The notes beneath the pieces are model-generated. The model ran no database searches. It was not told the DNA's origin and was given only the letters and a program-made list of their open reading frames with translations. A program made the translations under genes and the position numbers. DNA of 37,639 nucleotides from an uncultured Bacilli bacterium (GTDB lineage: Bacteria; Bacillota_I; Bacilli_A; RF39; UBA660): the NCBI GenBank assembly GCA_934098435.1, contig CAKOOV010000012.1, positions 1 to 37,639 on the forward strand. Direction: 5' to 3'. Below, piece after piece: positions 19,957 to 29,034 of the stretch. How positions within the stretch are numbered: position 1 is the stretch's first letter; every line of letters begins with the position of its first letter.

Positions 19957-21048
19957 ATGACAAAGAATGTATATTGTGCTAAAAATAAAAAAGAAAATAA
20001 TCTTTTATATAAGTTTTGTTTTTGTATGTTACTTTTTTGCGCTTTTGTGTTAATAGGGTGTATATTTGTTACTAATTCATTAAGTGTTAAAAATAATGAA
20101 AAATTGCATTTTCAAGAAAAGGGTGATGTTAAATATTCTGTTTGTTTAAAAGATAATGATTTTTTTGAGGATGACTGTTTAACTTCTAATATGTCTTATG
20201 TAGCTAGTTTAATAAAAAGTATATCATTTGATTTTAATTATCAATTTAATAGTAATCTTGACGATTCAGTTGATTCTGTCGACTATGAAATAATTGCTAA
20301 ACTTGTAATTGAAAATAATGATACTAAAACAAAATATTATGAAAAGGAATATGTCTTAGTACCTAAGACAAATGATTCGGTTAAAAATAATGGGACGTTA
20401 TATAATTTGAATAAAAAAGTTGATATTGATTATGAATACTATAATAATATTGCATCTAATTTTAAATCTCAATATGGTGTTGATTCACAAAGTTATTTGG
20501 AGGTATATTTAAACACTTATAATAATATTAATTCTAAATATAAAGATATTCCTACGTTTAGTAAAATATCAGTTCAAATACCATTATCACAGAAAGCTAT
20601 TGAAATAAAATTTAATATACAAGAAATAAATAAGAATGTTGATAAATTTATTGCTTCTGATACAATAGTTATTAATAACCATTTAAAATTTATTTTTGGT
20701 GTGTTTTTCCTTTTATTGTCACTTGTTTTTTTGCTGTTATCTATTTTAACAATACGAAAATATACTAAATTAGTAAGTAAATATGATAAATTTATTAATA
20801 AAATTTTAAGAGAGTATGATCGCTTGATAGTGGAAACATCGACATTTCCTGATGAAAAGGATTATAATGTTTTATTAATTAATAGTTTTACTGAACTTGT
20901 TGATGTTAGAGATAATTTACGTTCTCCAATTATGTTTTATAATGTTAAAGATCATGCTATGTCAATATTTTATATTCTTAACGAGAATAATTTATATGTG
21001 TATGCAGTAAATTCAAAGGAAGTAAATTGCGGTGACGTGAAATTATGA
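19957..21048 (+). CDS. DUF5305-like membrane protein
   Basis: 363 aa, ATG 19957 behind AAAGGTGG. One N-terminal span (about 22-42), an extracytoplasmic domain of about 190 residues (YEIIAKLVIENND, EYVLVPKTND), a second span (about 245-268) and a cytoplasmic tail. This two-span arrangement with a central beta domain fits DUF5305, which often follows SipW genes. Function unknown; a helper of SipW-dependent export or fibre assembly is suggested by the operon. Four-base ATGA overlap with the next gene. Confidence 0.75.
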   Translation: MTKNVYCAKNKKENNLLYKFCFCMLLFCAFVLIGCIFVTNSLSVKNNEKLHFQEKGDVKYSVCLKDNDFFEDDCLTSNMSYVASLIKSISFDFNYQFNSNLDDSVDSVDYEIIAKLVIENNDTKTKYYEKEYVLVPKTNDSVKNNGTLYNLNKKVDIDYEYYNNIASNFKSQYGVDSQSYLEVYLNTYNNINSKYKDIPTFSKISVQIPLSQKAIEIKFNIQEINKNVDKFIASDTIVINNHLKFIFGVFFLLLSLVFLLLSILTIRKYTKLVSKYDKFINKILREYDRLIVETSTFPDEKDYNVLLINSFTELVDVRDNLRSPIMFYNVKDHAMSIFYILNENNLYVYAVNSKEVNCGDVKL

Positions 21049-22568
21049 AAATAAAGAAAAATTTTAAAAAGAGTAATAGTTTAATTTATTTTACTTTTGT
21101 GATAATAGTTTTAATTGTTATATTTTTAAGTGTTGGTTTTTCGGCTTTTCAAAATAATTTGGTAATTGATGATATAAATGCGATTGTACGGATTGATAAG
21201 GATATAAGAATTACTAATGTTAGTGTTGATAGTGTAAATACCGCTACTAGCTATTATGAGGATTATAATATTGCTAATATTTCTGGTAGTATTGGATTAG
21301 ATAATAGTGATTCTTATGTTATTTATGATGTTGAAATTCATAATTTTGGTAATGTTGCAATGGGAATGATAAGTGCATCAATTAATAATGACAATTTGAA
21401 GTTTGAATTTTTAGATTATAATTTAAAAGATAAGATTTGTGAAAATGAACAGTGTTCTTTGGGAATTAAGAAAAAAATTAAAATTAAGATATCATATAAA
21501 GATGGCGTAAATGTTAATGATAATGAAAACAAGTTTGTTTTGAGTTTTAAATTTGGAAGGATTTTTAATGTTTCTTATTATAATATTTCTGGTAGTGATA
21601 AATTTCCTACAGAAGTAATTGAAGGAGATACATTGAATTTAAGTATATTAAATAAAGAAGATTCTTTTATAAAGATATTTATGAATAATAAATTATTATA
21701 TAAAGATAGTGATTATCAATATTCTAATGATAATTTAATTATTCCAAATATTTCTGGTGATATTAAAATTTATTATAGAATGCCAACATGTCAAAGAGCA
21801 ACAGTTCTTCATACTGAAGAATGCCTTGGAAATTATTGTAATGGTATGGGATATAAACCTGGTGGAACTATGGGTACTAGCACAATAACTTATGGAAATT
21901 TGGGCAATCAAGGTATTTTAACATCTGGAGATGCTTTTGATTGTGATGTTAATGGAGATGGGGTTTATGATGCTGAAACGGAAAGATTTTATTATGTTAC
22001 TGATATGCTGGATAATAGTGATGTTGCTGTTTTAATTTATTATAATAATGTTAGTGGAGGTAAACCAAGTAATAATAAGTATTATCAGTATTATACTTTG
22101 TCAGAAAATTGGCATGGTCCTGTAACTGCTGTTGAACAACTTCCTACTACTGATGAATGGAGTAATGTTAGTTTAGTAAATTCTGAAAGAAAAATAGTTA
22201 ATGAATATGGTACTAATAGTACAAAAGATGGTCATACTTTTCCGGAAGTATTTAGTTATTCTAAATATGCTGCTAGATTTTTGACTTTAGCAGAAGTAAA
22301 AAAACTTGTTGATTTTTATATTCCTACTTGGAAAAATGGGGAATTAAATGACCATGTTTATTTAGTGGAGAATACTAATTTTTCAAAGAAAGATAATTCT
22401 AAGTTCGATGGATATTGGTTAGAGACTCCTAGAAATACGATGTCAAGTCATAGCTGGATAATTTATGCTACTGCGAGACGAGTACATAGTATAGAGGTTC
22501 AGAGAACTGATGTTTTGGTTGGTGTTCGTCCTGTAATTGAAGTTCCTAAAATTGATATTTCGTATTAA
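21045..22568 (+). CDS. Second SipW-type secreted protein with EF-hand-like loop and DUF6273-like end
   Basis: 507 aa. The signal region SLIYFTFVIIVLIVIFLSVGFSAFQ is SipW-like (GFSAF). A TasA-type beta domain follows (about 35-170), then a linker and a C-terminal domain of about 250 residues. The latter has cysteines (CQR, EEC, NYC), a calcium-loop pattern DVNGDGVYD at 301-309, and an ending YWLETPR...GVRPVIEV like DUF6273/formylglycine-type lectin folds. Likely a surface or fibre-tip component secreted by the neighbouring SipW. Last gene of the operon. Confidence 0.75.
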   Translation: MKIKKNFKKSNSLIYFTFVIIVLIVIFLSVGFSAFQNNLVIDDINAIVRIDKDIRITNVSVDSVNTATSYYEDYNIANISGSIGLDNSDSYVIYDVEIHNFGNVAMGMISASINNDNLKFEFLDYNLKDKICENEQCSLGIKKKIKIKISYKDGVNVNDNENKFVLSFKFGRIFNVSYYNISGSDKFPTEVIEGDTLNLSILNKEDSFIKIFMNNKLLYKDSDYQYSNDNLIIPNISGDIKIYYRMPTCQRATVLHTEECLGNYCNGMGYKPGGTMGTSTITYGNLGNQGILTSGDAFDCDVNGDGVYDAETERFYYVTDMLDNSDVAVLIYYNNVSGGKPSNNKYYQYYTLSENWHGPVTAVEQLPTTDEWSNVSLVNSERKIVNEYGTNSTKDGHTFPEVFSYSKYAARFLTLAEVKKLVDFYIPTWKNGELNDHVYLVENTNFSKKDNSKFDGYWLETPRNTMSSHSWIIYATARRVHSIEVQRTDVLVGVRPVIEVPKIDISY

Positions 22569-22611
22569 TAATTTATAGTTCTTAATGTGATATATATATA
22601 TTTAATTAAAA

Positions 22612-22643
22612 AATGGCAATATTAAATTTATTGTTATTTTTTT
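22612..22643 (+). terminator. Intrinsic terminator of the SipW operon
   Basis: AATGGCAATA (22612-22621) pairs with TATTGTTATT (22629-22638) using two G-U pairs, followed by a T-run. Confidence 0.55.
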
Positions 22644-22707
22644 AAGCTGTTATTTAGATTGCAAATCTATGTAGAAGTACTTATCCATTTTTTTTGTGGA
22701 AATTACT

Positions 22708-22741
22708 TTGCAAAAGTTATAATTTGTGGTATAATTATAAC
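22708..22741 (+). promoter_or_regulatory. Promoter and palindrome before typA
   Basis: TTGCAA (22708-22713), 16-base spacer, TATAAT (22730-22735). A perfect 9-bp inverted repeat GTTATAATT (22716-22724) / AATTATAAC (22733-22741) straddles the -10 and could be an operator. The rest of 22644-22767 holds only a short TAGATT-GCA-AATCTA hairpin (22655-22669). Confidence 0.6.
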
Positions 22742-22767
22742 TTGTGGAAAAAAGAAGGTGTTAATTT

Positions 22768-24576
22768 ATGAAAATTAAAAATATTGCTATTATTGCTCAT
22801 GTTGACCATGGTAAGACTACTTTTGTTGATCAATTACTTAAGAAATCTGGTACTTTTAGAGAAAATGAGGATGTTGCTGTTAGAGCAATGGATTCTAATG
22901 ATATTGAAAGGGAAAGAGGAATAACTATACTTGCTAAGACTACTTCAATTCATTATGATGGTTATAAAATTAATATTCTTGATACTCCTGGTCATGCTGA
23001 TTTTGGCGGAGAAGTAGAAAGAATTATGAATATGGTTGATGGTGTTATGCTTTTGGTAGATGCTTATGAAGGTACAATGCCACAAACAAGATTTGTTCTT
23101 AAAAAAGCTCTTGAAGCTGGTGTTAAACCTATAGTGGTTATTAATAAGGTTGATAAACCTACTGCAAGGGTTGATAAAGTACTTGATGAAGTTATTGATT
23201 TATTTATTGAACTTGGTGCTAGTGAAGAACAGCTTGATTTTAAGGTTGCTTATGTTAGTGCTTTAAATGGAACTGCTAGTCTTGATCCGGATATTAATAC
23301 ACAGAGTCAAAGCTATGATGATATATTTAAGTTAATTATTGATGAAATACCTGATCCTAAAGCTGATATTAATGGTGATTTACAATTTCAACCAGCACTT
23401 TTAGATTATAATGAATATGTTGGTAGAATTGGTATAGGTAAGGTTCATAGTGGTACTATTAGAGTTAATGAAATGGTTTCTTGTGTTAGACTTGATGGTA
23501 GTATCAAACAATTTAGAATTCAAAAATTATTTGGTTTTGATGGTCTTAAGAGGGTTGAAATTAATGAAGCTGATGCAGGAGATATTGTTGCTATAGCTGG
23601 TCTTATGGATATTTCTGTTGGTGAGACTGTTTGTAATGTTGGTAAAGAGAAGGCACTTCCTATTCTTAGAATTGATGAGCCTACTCTTAAGATGACTTTT
23701 ATGGTTAATAATAGTCCTTTTGTTGGTAGAGAAGGTAAGATTGTTACTGCTAGAAAGATTGGAGAAAGATTATTTAAAGAAACTCAGAAAGATGTTAGTT
23801 TGAAAGTTGAAGAATCTGGTAATGAGTCTTGGGTAGTATCTGGTAGAGGTGAACTTCATTTATCAATTTTAATTGAGAATTTAAGAAGAGAAGGTTTCGA
23901 ACTTCAAGTATCTAAACCTGAGGTTATTGTTAAAGAGATAGATGGGGTTAAATGTGAACCTTATGAAGATGTTCAGATTGAAGTTAGTGATGATTGTGTA
24001 GGTAATGTTATTGAGGCACTTGGTTTAAGAGGCGGAAAAATGGATAATATGTCTAATGTTAACAATTTAATTAGACTTAATTATACTATTCCTTCAAGAG
24101 GATTAATTGGATTTAATACTAATTTTATGACTTTGACTAAAGGTTATGGTATTCTTAATCATACTTTTAAAGAGTATTTGCCAATAGAAGATATTAATTC
24201 TACTGAGAGAAAGGTTGGAGTACTTGTTGCTACTGAAGCAGGTAAAGCTACAGCTTATGCTTTAGGTCAATTAGAAGATAGAGGTGTTATGTTTATTGAA
24301 CCTGGTACTGAAGTATATGAAGGTATGATTGTTGGCGAGTGTAATAGAGAGAATGATCTTGCTGTTAATGTTGTTAAAGGAAAGCAACTTACTAATACTA
24401 GAGCATCTGGTTCTGATCATACTGTTGTACTTAAAAGACCTAGACCTCTTACTTTGGAGTATTGTCTTGACTATATTAATAGTGATGAGCTTGTTGAGAT
24501 TACACCGGAGAATATTAGACTTAGAAAGTTTATTTTAAATACTGAAGCTAGAAAGAAGTTTGATGCAAAGAAATAA
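22768..24576 (+). CDS. typA: Ribosome-associated GTPase TypA/BipA
   Basis: 602 aa, full length. The N-terminal translational GTPase domain has AHVDHGKTT (10-18), the RGITI effector motif, DTPGHADFGGEVER and NKVD. An EF-G-like beta-barrel domain II, domains III and V, and the BipA-specific C-terminal domain follow. It acts on ribosomes in large-subunit assembly and stress or low-temperature adaptation. ATG 22768 is behind GAAGGTG. Followed directly by a terminator. Confidence 0.96.
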   Translation: MKIKNIAIIAHVDHGKTTFVDQLLKKSGTFRENEDVAVRAMDSNDIERERGITILAKTTSIHYDGYKINILDTPGHADFGGEVERIMNMVDGVMLLVDAYEGTMPQTRFVLKKALEAGVKPIVVINKVDKPTARVDKVLDEVIDLFIELGASEEQLDFKVAYVSALNGTASLDPDINTQSQSYDDIFKLIIDEIPDPKADINGDLQFQPALLDYNEYVGRIGIGKVHSGTIRVNEMVSCVRLDGSIKQFRIQKLFGFDGLKRVEINEADAGDIVAIAGLMDISVGETVCNVGKEKALPILRIDEPTLKMTFMVNNSPFVGREGKIVTARKIGERLFKETQKDVSLKVEESGNESWVVSGRGELHLSILIENLRREGFELQVSKPEVIVKEIDGVKCEPYEDVQIEVSDDCVGNVIEALGLRGGKMDNMSNVNNLIRLNYTIPSRGLIGFNTNFMTLTKGYGILNHTFKEYLPIEDINSTERKVGVLVATEAGKATAYALGQLEDRGVMFIEPGTEVYEGMIVGECNRENDLAVNVVKGKQLTNTRASGSDHTVVLKRPRPLTLEYCLDYINSDELVEITPENIRLRKFILNTEARKKFDAKK

Positions 24577-24591
24577 CTTCTTTCTTTTTTT
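24550..24591 (+). terminator. Intrinsic terminator of typA
   Basis: 11-bp stem AGAAAGAAGTT / AACTTCTTTCT, 14-base loop, T-run; the stem includes the typA stop codon. Confidence 0.75.
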
Positions 24592-24596
24592 ATATA

Positions 24597-24623
24597 AAAA
24601 AATACCTAGATAGGTAGGTATTT
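24597..24623 (-). terminator. Intrinsic terminator of the cotJ operon
   Basis: Leftward, AAATACCTA (24623-24615 complement) pairs with TAGGTATTT and runs into T residues. Faces the typA terminator, giving clean convergent ends. The stem begins in the last codons of cotJC. Confidence 0.8.
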
Positions 24624-25188
24624 AGTTTTTACTTTTGTATTTATTTCTATATTCATCATATAGCTCTTTAAATCTAGTGAAGTGAATTATTTCTCTCTGC
24701 CTTAAGAATAGTAATGGTCCTATGACATCTGGATCATCTGTTAAATTTATTAGGTTTTCGTATGTCGCTCTGGCTTTTTGTTCTGCTGCCATGTCTTCGG
24801 ATAAGTCGGCGAGTGGGTCTCCAGTTGTGGCAAAGTATGATACGGTAAATGGTACACCATTAGAGTCGGTTGGATATAGTCCATAACCATGTTCAGCATA
24901 GTGGGATTCTAAGCCGGCTTCTTTTAATTCTTTTAGGGTGGCACCATTTAATAATTGATATATCATAGCGGATATCATTTCAACATGAGCTAATTCTTCT
25001 GTTCCAATGTCAGTAAGCAAAGCTTTACCTTTATTATCTGGCATGGTATATCTTTGATTTAGGTATCTCCATGCTGCTGCTAGTTCTCCATTGGGTCCAC
25101 CATATTGTGTTACTAAATATTTGGCCATTCTTAAATCTTTCTTTTTAATGTTAACGGGATACTCTAGAGATTTTACATATTTCCACAT
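24622..25188 (-). CDS. cotJC: Spore coat protein CotJC, manganese-catalase-like
   Basis: 188 aa. Start at 25188 (MWKYVKSLEYP) as in known CotJC, with GGGAGGTG upstream; an in-frame ATG 24 bases earlier lies inside cotJB and upstream of that site. A ferritin-like four-helix bundle shows GELAAAWRYL, the metal-ligand motif GTEELAHVE (62-70), EDMAAEQKARATYE and REIIHFTRF with Glu/His ligands of the dimanganese site. Part of the CotJ inner-coat complex made in the mother cell. Start overlaps the cotJB stop (TAATG). Confidence 0.95.
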   Translation of the reverse strand: MWKYVKSLEYPVNIKKKDLRMAKYLVTQYGGPNGELAAAWRYLNQRYTMPDNKGKALLTDIGTEELAHVEMISAMIYQLLNGATLKELKEAGLESHYAEHGYGLYPTDSNGVPFTVSYFATTGDPLADLSEDMAAEQKARATYENLINLTDDPDVIGPLLFLRQREIIHFTRFKELYDEYRNKYKSKN

Positions 25189-25673
25189 TATTTTTGCACC
25201 TCCCATGGCCATGGCGAGTTATTCCATAACCAAGTATTTGTTTGGACTGGACTATTTAGAGTCATTGGTCCATATTTACTTTCATAGATGGTTATTAATT
25301 CTTTCTCTTTCTTTAAATAACTATTATATTTGTTTAGGGCATTGATATCATTTGGATATAGATCTAAGTATAGTCCTAATTCGATTATAGCAAATCTATT
25401 TTCATCTATTTGTAGTATTAAATCTTCTCTTTCACTTGAAGCTTTTAACTCTTGTGGTTTATAGTTTTTGTATTCACTGTAGGTGTTATCAAACATGTTA
25501 CCTCTTTTAAATCCTATTTGTGAATCTGATATGTTATTATTAGTGGGCATCATAAAAGTATTTGGAAATGCTGTTTGGTAATTCATATCAGTAATCATAT
25601 TATTTGGATTTGTCATAAAGTTCATATCATTATAATTATTTAAGTAATTATAATAATCGTTTAAATTATTCAT
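25188..25673 (-). CDS. cotJB: Spore coat protein CotJB with CotJA-like N-terminal extension
   Basis: 161 aa, behind AGGAGG. The C-terminal part (about 78-161) is CotJB: EREDLILQIDENRFAIIELG, LYLDLYPND, a helix, YESKYGPMTL and the ending SPWPWE. The first about 77 residues are Asn/Met-rich and contain GFKRGNMFDNTYSEYKNYKP (54-73), which resembles the RGxxFxxLYxPYKNY end of CotJA. No separate cotJA is present, so this looks like a CotJA-CotJB fusion. Adapter of the CotJ coat complex. Confidence 0.85.
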   Translation of the reverse strand: MNNLNDYYNYLNNYNDMNFMTNPNNMITDMNYQTAFPNTFMMPTNNNISDSQIGFKRGNMFDNTYSEYKNYKPQELKASSEREDLILQIDENRFAIIELGLYLDLYPNDINALNKYNSYLKKEKELITIYESKYGPMTLNSPVQTNTWLWNNSPWPWEVQK

Positions 25674-25710
25674 TTTTTTACCTCCTAAAATAGGTTATGT
25701 TACTATGTCT

Positions 25711-25720
25711 TTTGTGTATG
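25711..25720 (-). promoter_or_regulatory. Possible sporulation-type -10 before cotJB
   Basis: CATACACAAA on the minus strand resembles the CATACA-type -10 of mother-cell sigma factors; the -35 is unclear. Confidence 0.3.
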
Positions 25721-25751
25721 GGGAAATACCTAAATAAATATTATTTTTTTC

Positions 25752-25780
25752 TTGACAATAATTTAATTATGTAGTATGAT
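25752..25780 (+). promoter_or_regulatory. Promoter of the ytr-like ABC operon
   Basis: TTGACA (25752-25757), 17-base spacer, TATGAT (25775-25780): one mismatch to the vegetative consensus. Confidence 0.85.
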
Positions 25781-25783
25781 TTA

Positions 25784-25808
25784 ATTGTACTAGTGCAGAT
25801 AGTACAAT
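25784..25808 (+). promoter_or_regulatory. GntR/YtrA-type operator palindrome
   Basis: ATTGTACTA-GTGCAGA-TAGTACAAT is a perfect 9-bp inverted repeat covering the transcription start. Similar TTGTAC-type palindromes are bound by YtrA-subfamily GntR repressors, and such a regulator is the third gene of the operon. Autorepression is the natural reading. Confidence 0.75.
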
Positions 25809-25837
25809 CATATATTGATGGTGAAAGGAGATTTTAT

Positions 25838-26734
25838 ATGATAAAGATAGATAAATTATCTAAAAAATATGATAAAGATTATGTACTTAAAGATCTTAGT
25901 TGTAATATTAAAGATAATTCTATTTATGGTTTAGTAGGAGCTAATGGCTCTGGTAAGAGTACACTTCTTAGAACTATTATGGGTATATATGAAGCTGATG
26001 GAGGTAATATATCTGTTGATGGTGAAGAAGTATATGATAATGAAATTATGAAACAAAAAATGGTTTTTGTACAGGATGATTTATTCTTTTATCCGGGTTA
26101 TACTTTGATGGATACTGCTAAATGGTATGAGGCAATGTATAAGGATTTTGATATGAATTATCTTAAGGAGTTAGCAGGTTTACTTAATCTTAAATTAGAT
26201 AAGAAAATTAGTACATTTTCGAAGGGAATGAAAAGACAATGTGCACTTATATGTGCTATATCTACTAATTGTGATTATATGTTCTTTGATGAGACTTTTG
26301 ATGGTCTTGATCCGGTTATTAGAAATACTATGAAGAAAATTCTTATTAAACAAATGAATAAGAAGAGAACTACTATTATTATGACTAGTCATAATCTTAG
26401 GGAACTTGAGGATATTTGTGATAATCTTGGTTTATTATATCAAGGTGGTATTTTGTTTGAAAGTGATATAGATACTATTAAGACAAATATGTTTAAAGTT
26501 CAGATATCTTTTGAAAAGAATTTTGATAGAGAAGATTTTGAAGATTTTGAGATTTTGAGTTTTAAAAAGCAGGGGAGTGTAGCTACAATTATTATTAAAG
26601 ATAATGATGGAAAGAGTAAAAAGAAATTAGAGAAGATGAAACCTTTAATACTTGATTATCTTCCACTTACTTTAGAAGAGGTATTTATTTATGAAATGGA
26701 GGCGTTAGGATATGAGTTTAATAAATTTGTTTAA
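25838..26734 (+). CDS. ABC transporter ATPase (YtrB-like)
   Basis: 298 aa; ATG 25838 behind AAAGGAG, since earlier in-frame codons lie within the operator. Walker A GANGSGKS (34-41), signature FSKGMKRQ, Walker B followed by DET (FFDETFDGLDP), and switch His in TSHNLRELE. The C-terminal extension of about 75 residues is typical of the YtrB/BcrA group. Pairs with the overlapping permease. In B. subtilis the related ytr genes respond to lipid II-binding antibiotics; the true substrate here is unknown. Confidence 0.9.
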   Translation: MIKIDKLSKKYDKDYVLKDLSCNIKDNSIYGLVGANGSGKSTLLRTIMGIYEADGGNISVDGEEVYDNEIMKQKMVFVQDDLFFYPGYTLMDTAKWYEAMYKDFDMNYLKELAGLLNLKLDKKISTFSKGMKRQCALICAISTNCDYMFFDETFDGLDPVIRNTMKKILIKQMNKKRTTIIMTSHNLRELEDICDNLGLLYQGGILFESDIDTIKTNMFKVQISFEKNFDREDFEDFEILSFKKQGSVATIIIKDNDGKSKKKLEKMKPLILDYLPLTLEEVFIYEMEALGYEFNKFV

Positions 26735-28658
26735 GTTTAATTATTTAAAGGAAAACATTAAAAAATCTAAGGCTATTATTCTTCTATGTATATTGTTACT
26801 TCCTGTTCTTAATGGTATTGTTCTTCTTATGAAATGTAGTGATGGTACAAAGTTTATGCCTAATATTTATGAAATATCTGGATTTGTTTTATTTGGTATG
26901 TATATTATTCCAGTTATTCTTTCGCTTACTTTGTTTGGCTTTGTATATAAAAAGGGGTCTATTGATTTTACTTTATCGATGCCTATTAATAAAAAACAAA
27001 TATTTTTAACTAATACTATTGGTGGTATTTGTATTATATTTATTATGCAGATTGTTAATTTTGTAATTATGTTACTTATTAGTTTAATATATAGTAATAT
27101 TATAATTTCTTATAGAATGTTATTTGATATTTTATTTATATATTCTATTTCTTATATATTTGTATTTGTTTGTACTAATATTGCTGTTAGTGTATCTTCA
27201 AATAAGATTACATCAATAGTGGTTACTTTACTTATTTTATTTTTATTTCCATTTATTAGTACTTTTATTAATTCTAATGATTTTTCTTATTATGGTAATA
27301 CTCCTATTAAGATTGAATGCGTAAATGATAGTTGTAAGCCTTTAAATTATTATTGTGATAATGTTAAGTGTGAAGTGGATAGAAAAAATAATATTTATAC
27401 TACTAATATAAAAAAGTATGATAATATTACTTATACTATGCCTTATGAGCTTATTAAAAATACTGTATTTGGAATTGATGGCGATGGTAATATTAATAGT
27501 TCTATTATTAAGATGGTCTTTCTAAGTATAATATATATTATAGTGGGAATGGTATTATTTAATATTAAAAAATTTGAAGTTGTTGGGACTTCATTTAGAA
27601 GTGAAAAAGTACATATATTGGTTAGAACGTTAACTACTATTCCTATTTTATGTTTTTCATATGTTATTATTAAGAATTTTAGTTTATCTAGTTATGATCT
27701 TTTTTCTGTTATTTTATTACTTGTTCTTATATTTGCATATTTAATTATATATGATTTAATTACTAGAAAGAAGGTTACTAATTTCTTTAAGATGGCTGTT
27801 TGTTTGGTTATTGTTGGTGGTATAGTTGCTTTTGTTGGAACTTTAACTGATGATGATGAGGTTAATATTAATGCTAAGGATATTAAAGAAATTTCTTTCT
27901 TAGATGATAATGATATGGTAATTGGAAGTACTAAGAATACTGAGGTAATTAATAATAGTATATCATTACTTTTAGATACTGATTCTTTAGATGATTATGT
28001 TTATACTTATAATATTAAAACTAAAGTAAATGGTAGTATGTATAAGTTTACTATTTATACTACTAAAGATAATTATGATTATATTAATAATATTCTTATT
28101 AATGATAAAGAATTTATGAAGGACTTTAGTAAATATAAGAATAATAGTGTTTTTGCTATTGAATATATTGATGGTTATGCTGGTATAGATAATAATAATC
28201 TTTCTGATATGATTGTTAATAAATATAAAAATGATAAGAATATTTTTGGTAGTAATACTGATGATGGTTTATTTGATGTTTCACTTTATATTTATGATAA
28301 TTTTAATGTAAGAAATATTGAATTTAATGTAAGTGGTGATAAGAATTTAGAACTTGGTATTTTGAGATATTATAATAATAATACTAAGAAGATGTTTAAT
28401 AAACTTGATAATGAAAACAGTATATATAGTTATTATATAGATAATCATTATTGTTCTTATGATAATGAATTATATAAAGAAATTAGTAAGTTTATTATTG
28501 ATAATGCCACTAATGATATTGATATTAATAAAGAGTATGATTATATTAGTATTTATAGTAATAATGGAACTAATGTTTTTATAACTAATAAAATAGATAA
28601 GTTAAATGAATTAAAAAGTAAGATTTCCTTTGATGATATAGCTGAGTATGGGGAGTAG
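26712..28658 (+). CDS. ABC transporter permease of the ytr-like operon
   Basis: 648 aa, overlapping the ATPase gene by 23 bases. About ten membrane spans in the N-terminal two-thirds (ABC-2-like, with an extracellular stretch containing the cysteine cluster CVNDSCKPLNYYCDNVKC) and a C-terminal extracytoplasmic domain of about 250 residues rich in Asp, Asn and Tyr. In B. subtilis this role is split over YtrC and YtrD; here a single chain. Family assigned by context and topology. Confidence 0.8.
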   Translation: MSLINLFKFNYLKENIKKSKAIILLCILLLPVLNGIVLLMKCSDGTKFMPNIYEISGFVLFGMYIIPVILSLTLFGFVYKKGSIDFTLSMPINKKQIFLTNTIGGICIIFIMQIVNFVIMLLISLIYSNIIISYRMLFDILFIYSISYIFVFVCTNIAVSVSSNKITSIVVTLLILFLFPFISTFINSNDFSYYGNTPIKIECVNDSCKPLNYYCDNVKCEVDRKNNIYTTNIKKYDNITYTMPYELIKNTVFGIDGDGNINSSIIKMVFLSIIYIIVGMVLFNIKKFEVVGTSFRSEKVHILVRTLTTIPILCFSYVIIKNFSLSSYDLFSVILLLVLIFAYLIIYDLITRKKVTNFFKMAVCLVIVGGIVAFVGTLTDDDEVNINAKDIKEISFLDDNDMVIGSTKNTEVINNSISLLLDTDSLDDYVYTYNIKTKVNGSMYKFTIYTTKDNYDYINNILINDKEFMKDFSKYKNNSVFAIEYIDGYAGIDNNNLSDMIVNKYKNDKNIFGSNTDDGLFDVSLYIYDNFNVRNIEFNVSGDKNLELGILRYYNNNTKKMFNKLDNENSIYSYYIDNHYCSYDNELYKEISKFIIDNATNDIDINKEYDYISIYSNNGTNVFITNKIDKLNELKSKISFDDIAEYGE

Positions 28659-28668
28659 GTGATTAGAG

Positions 28669-29034
28669 ATGAGACAGATTATGATTAATTTGGATTATCA
28701 AAGTAGAATTCCGATATATGAACAAATTGTTGATGGTATTGAAAAATATGTTGCTTTGGGTATTTTAAAAGAGAAAACGCAGATTCCTTCGATTAGAGAA
28801 ATGGCTGGTAATTTGGGTATTAATCCTAATACTGTTAAGAAGAGTTATGATATATTGGAAAATAGAGGTGTTATTACCACTATTAGTACTAAAGGAACTT
28901 TTATATCAGAGAATACTAAGAAGGCTACTGATGAGAAGATTAATAAAGAAATTAGTATTATTAGAGAAAAGATTGATGAACTTACTAAGATGGGTATTAG
29001 TTATGAAGAAGTTATAGAAAGGATAAAAAGATGA
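28669..29034 (+). CDS. GntR-family transcriptional regulator, YtrA subfamily
   Basis: 121 aa. The winged helix-turn-helix (about 14-80: IPIYEQIVDGIEKYVALGIL, IPSIREMAGNLGINPNTVKKSYDILENRGVI) has the typical GntR sequence. The very short C-terminal part of about 40 residues lacks an effector domain, the mark of the YtrA subfamily. Probably represses its own operon through the palindrome at 25784-25808. Four-base overlap (ATGA) with the next gene. Confidence 0.93.
   Translation: MRQIMINLDYQSRIPIYEQIVDGIEKYVALGILKEKTQIPSIREMAGNLGINPNTVKKSYDILENRGVITTISTKGTFISENTKKATDEKINKEISIIREKIDELTKMGISYEEVIERIKR

Noticed and set aside
25186..25212. Longer CotJC start at 25212
   Set aside because: It lies inside cotJB without a ribosome binding site, while 25188 has GGGAGGTG and matches the known CotJC N-terminus.
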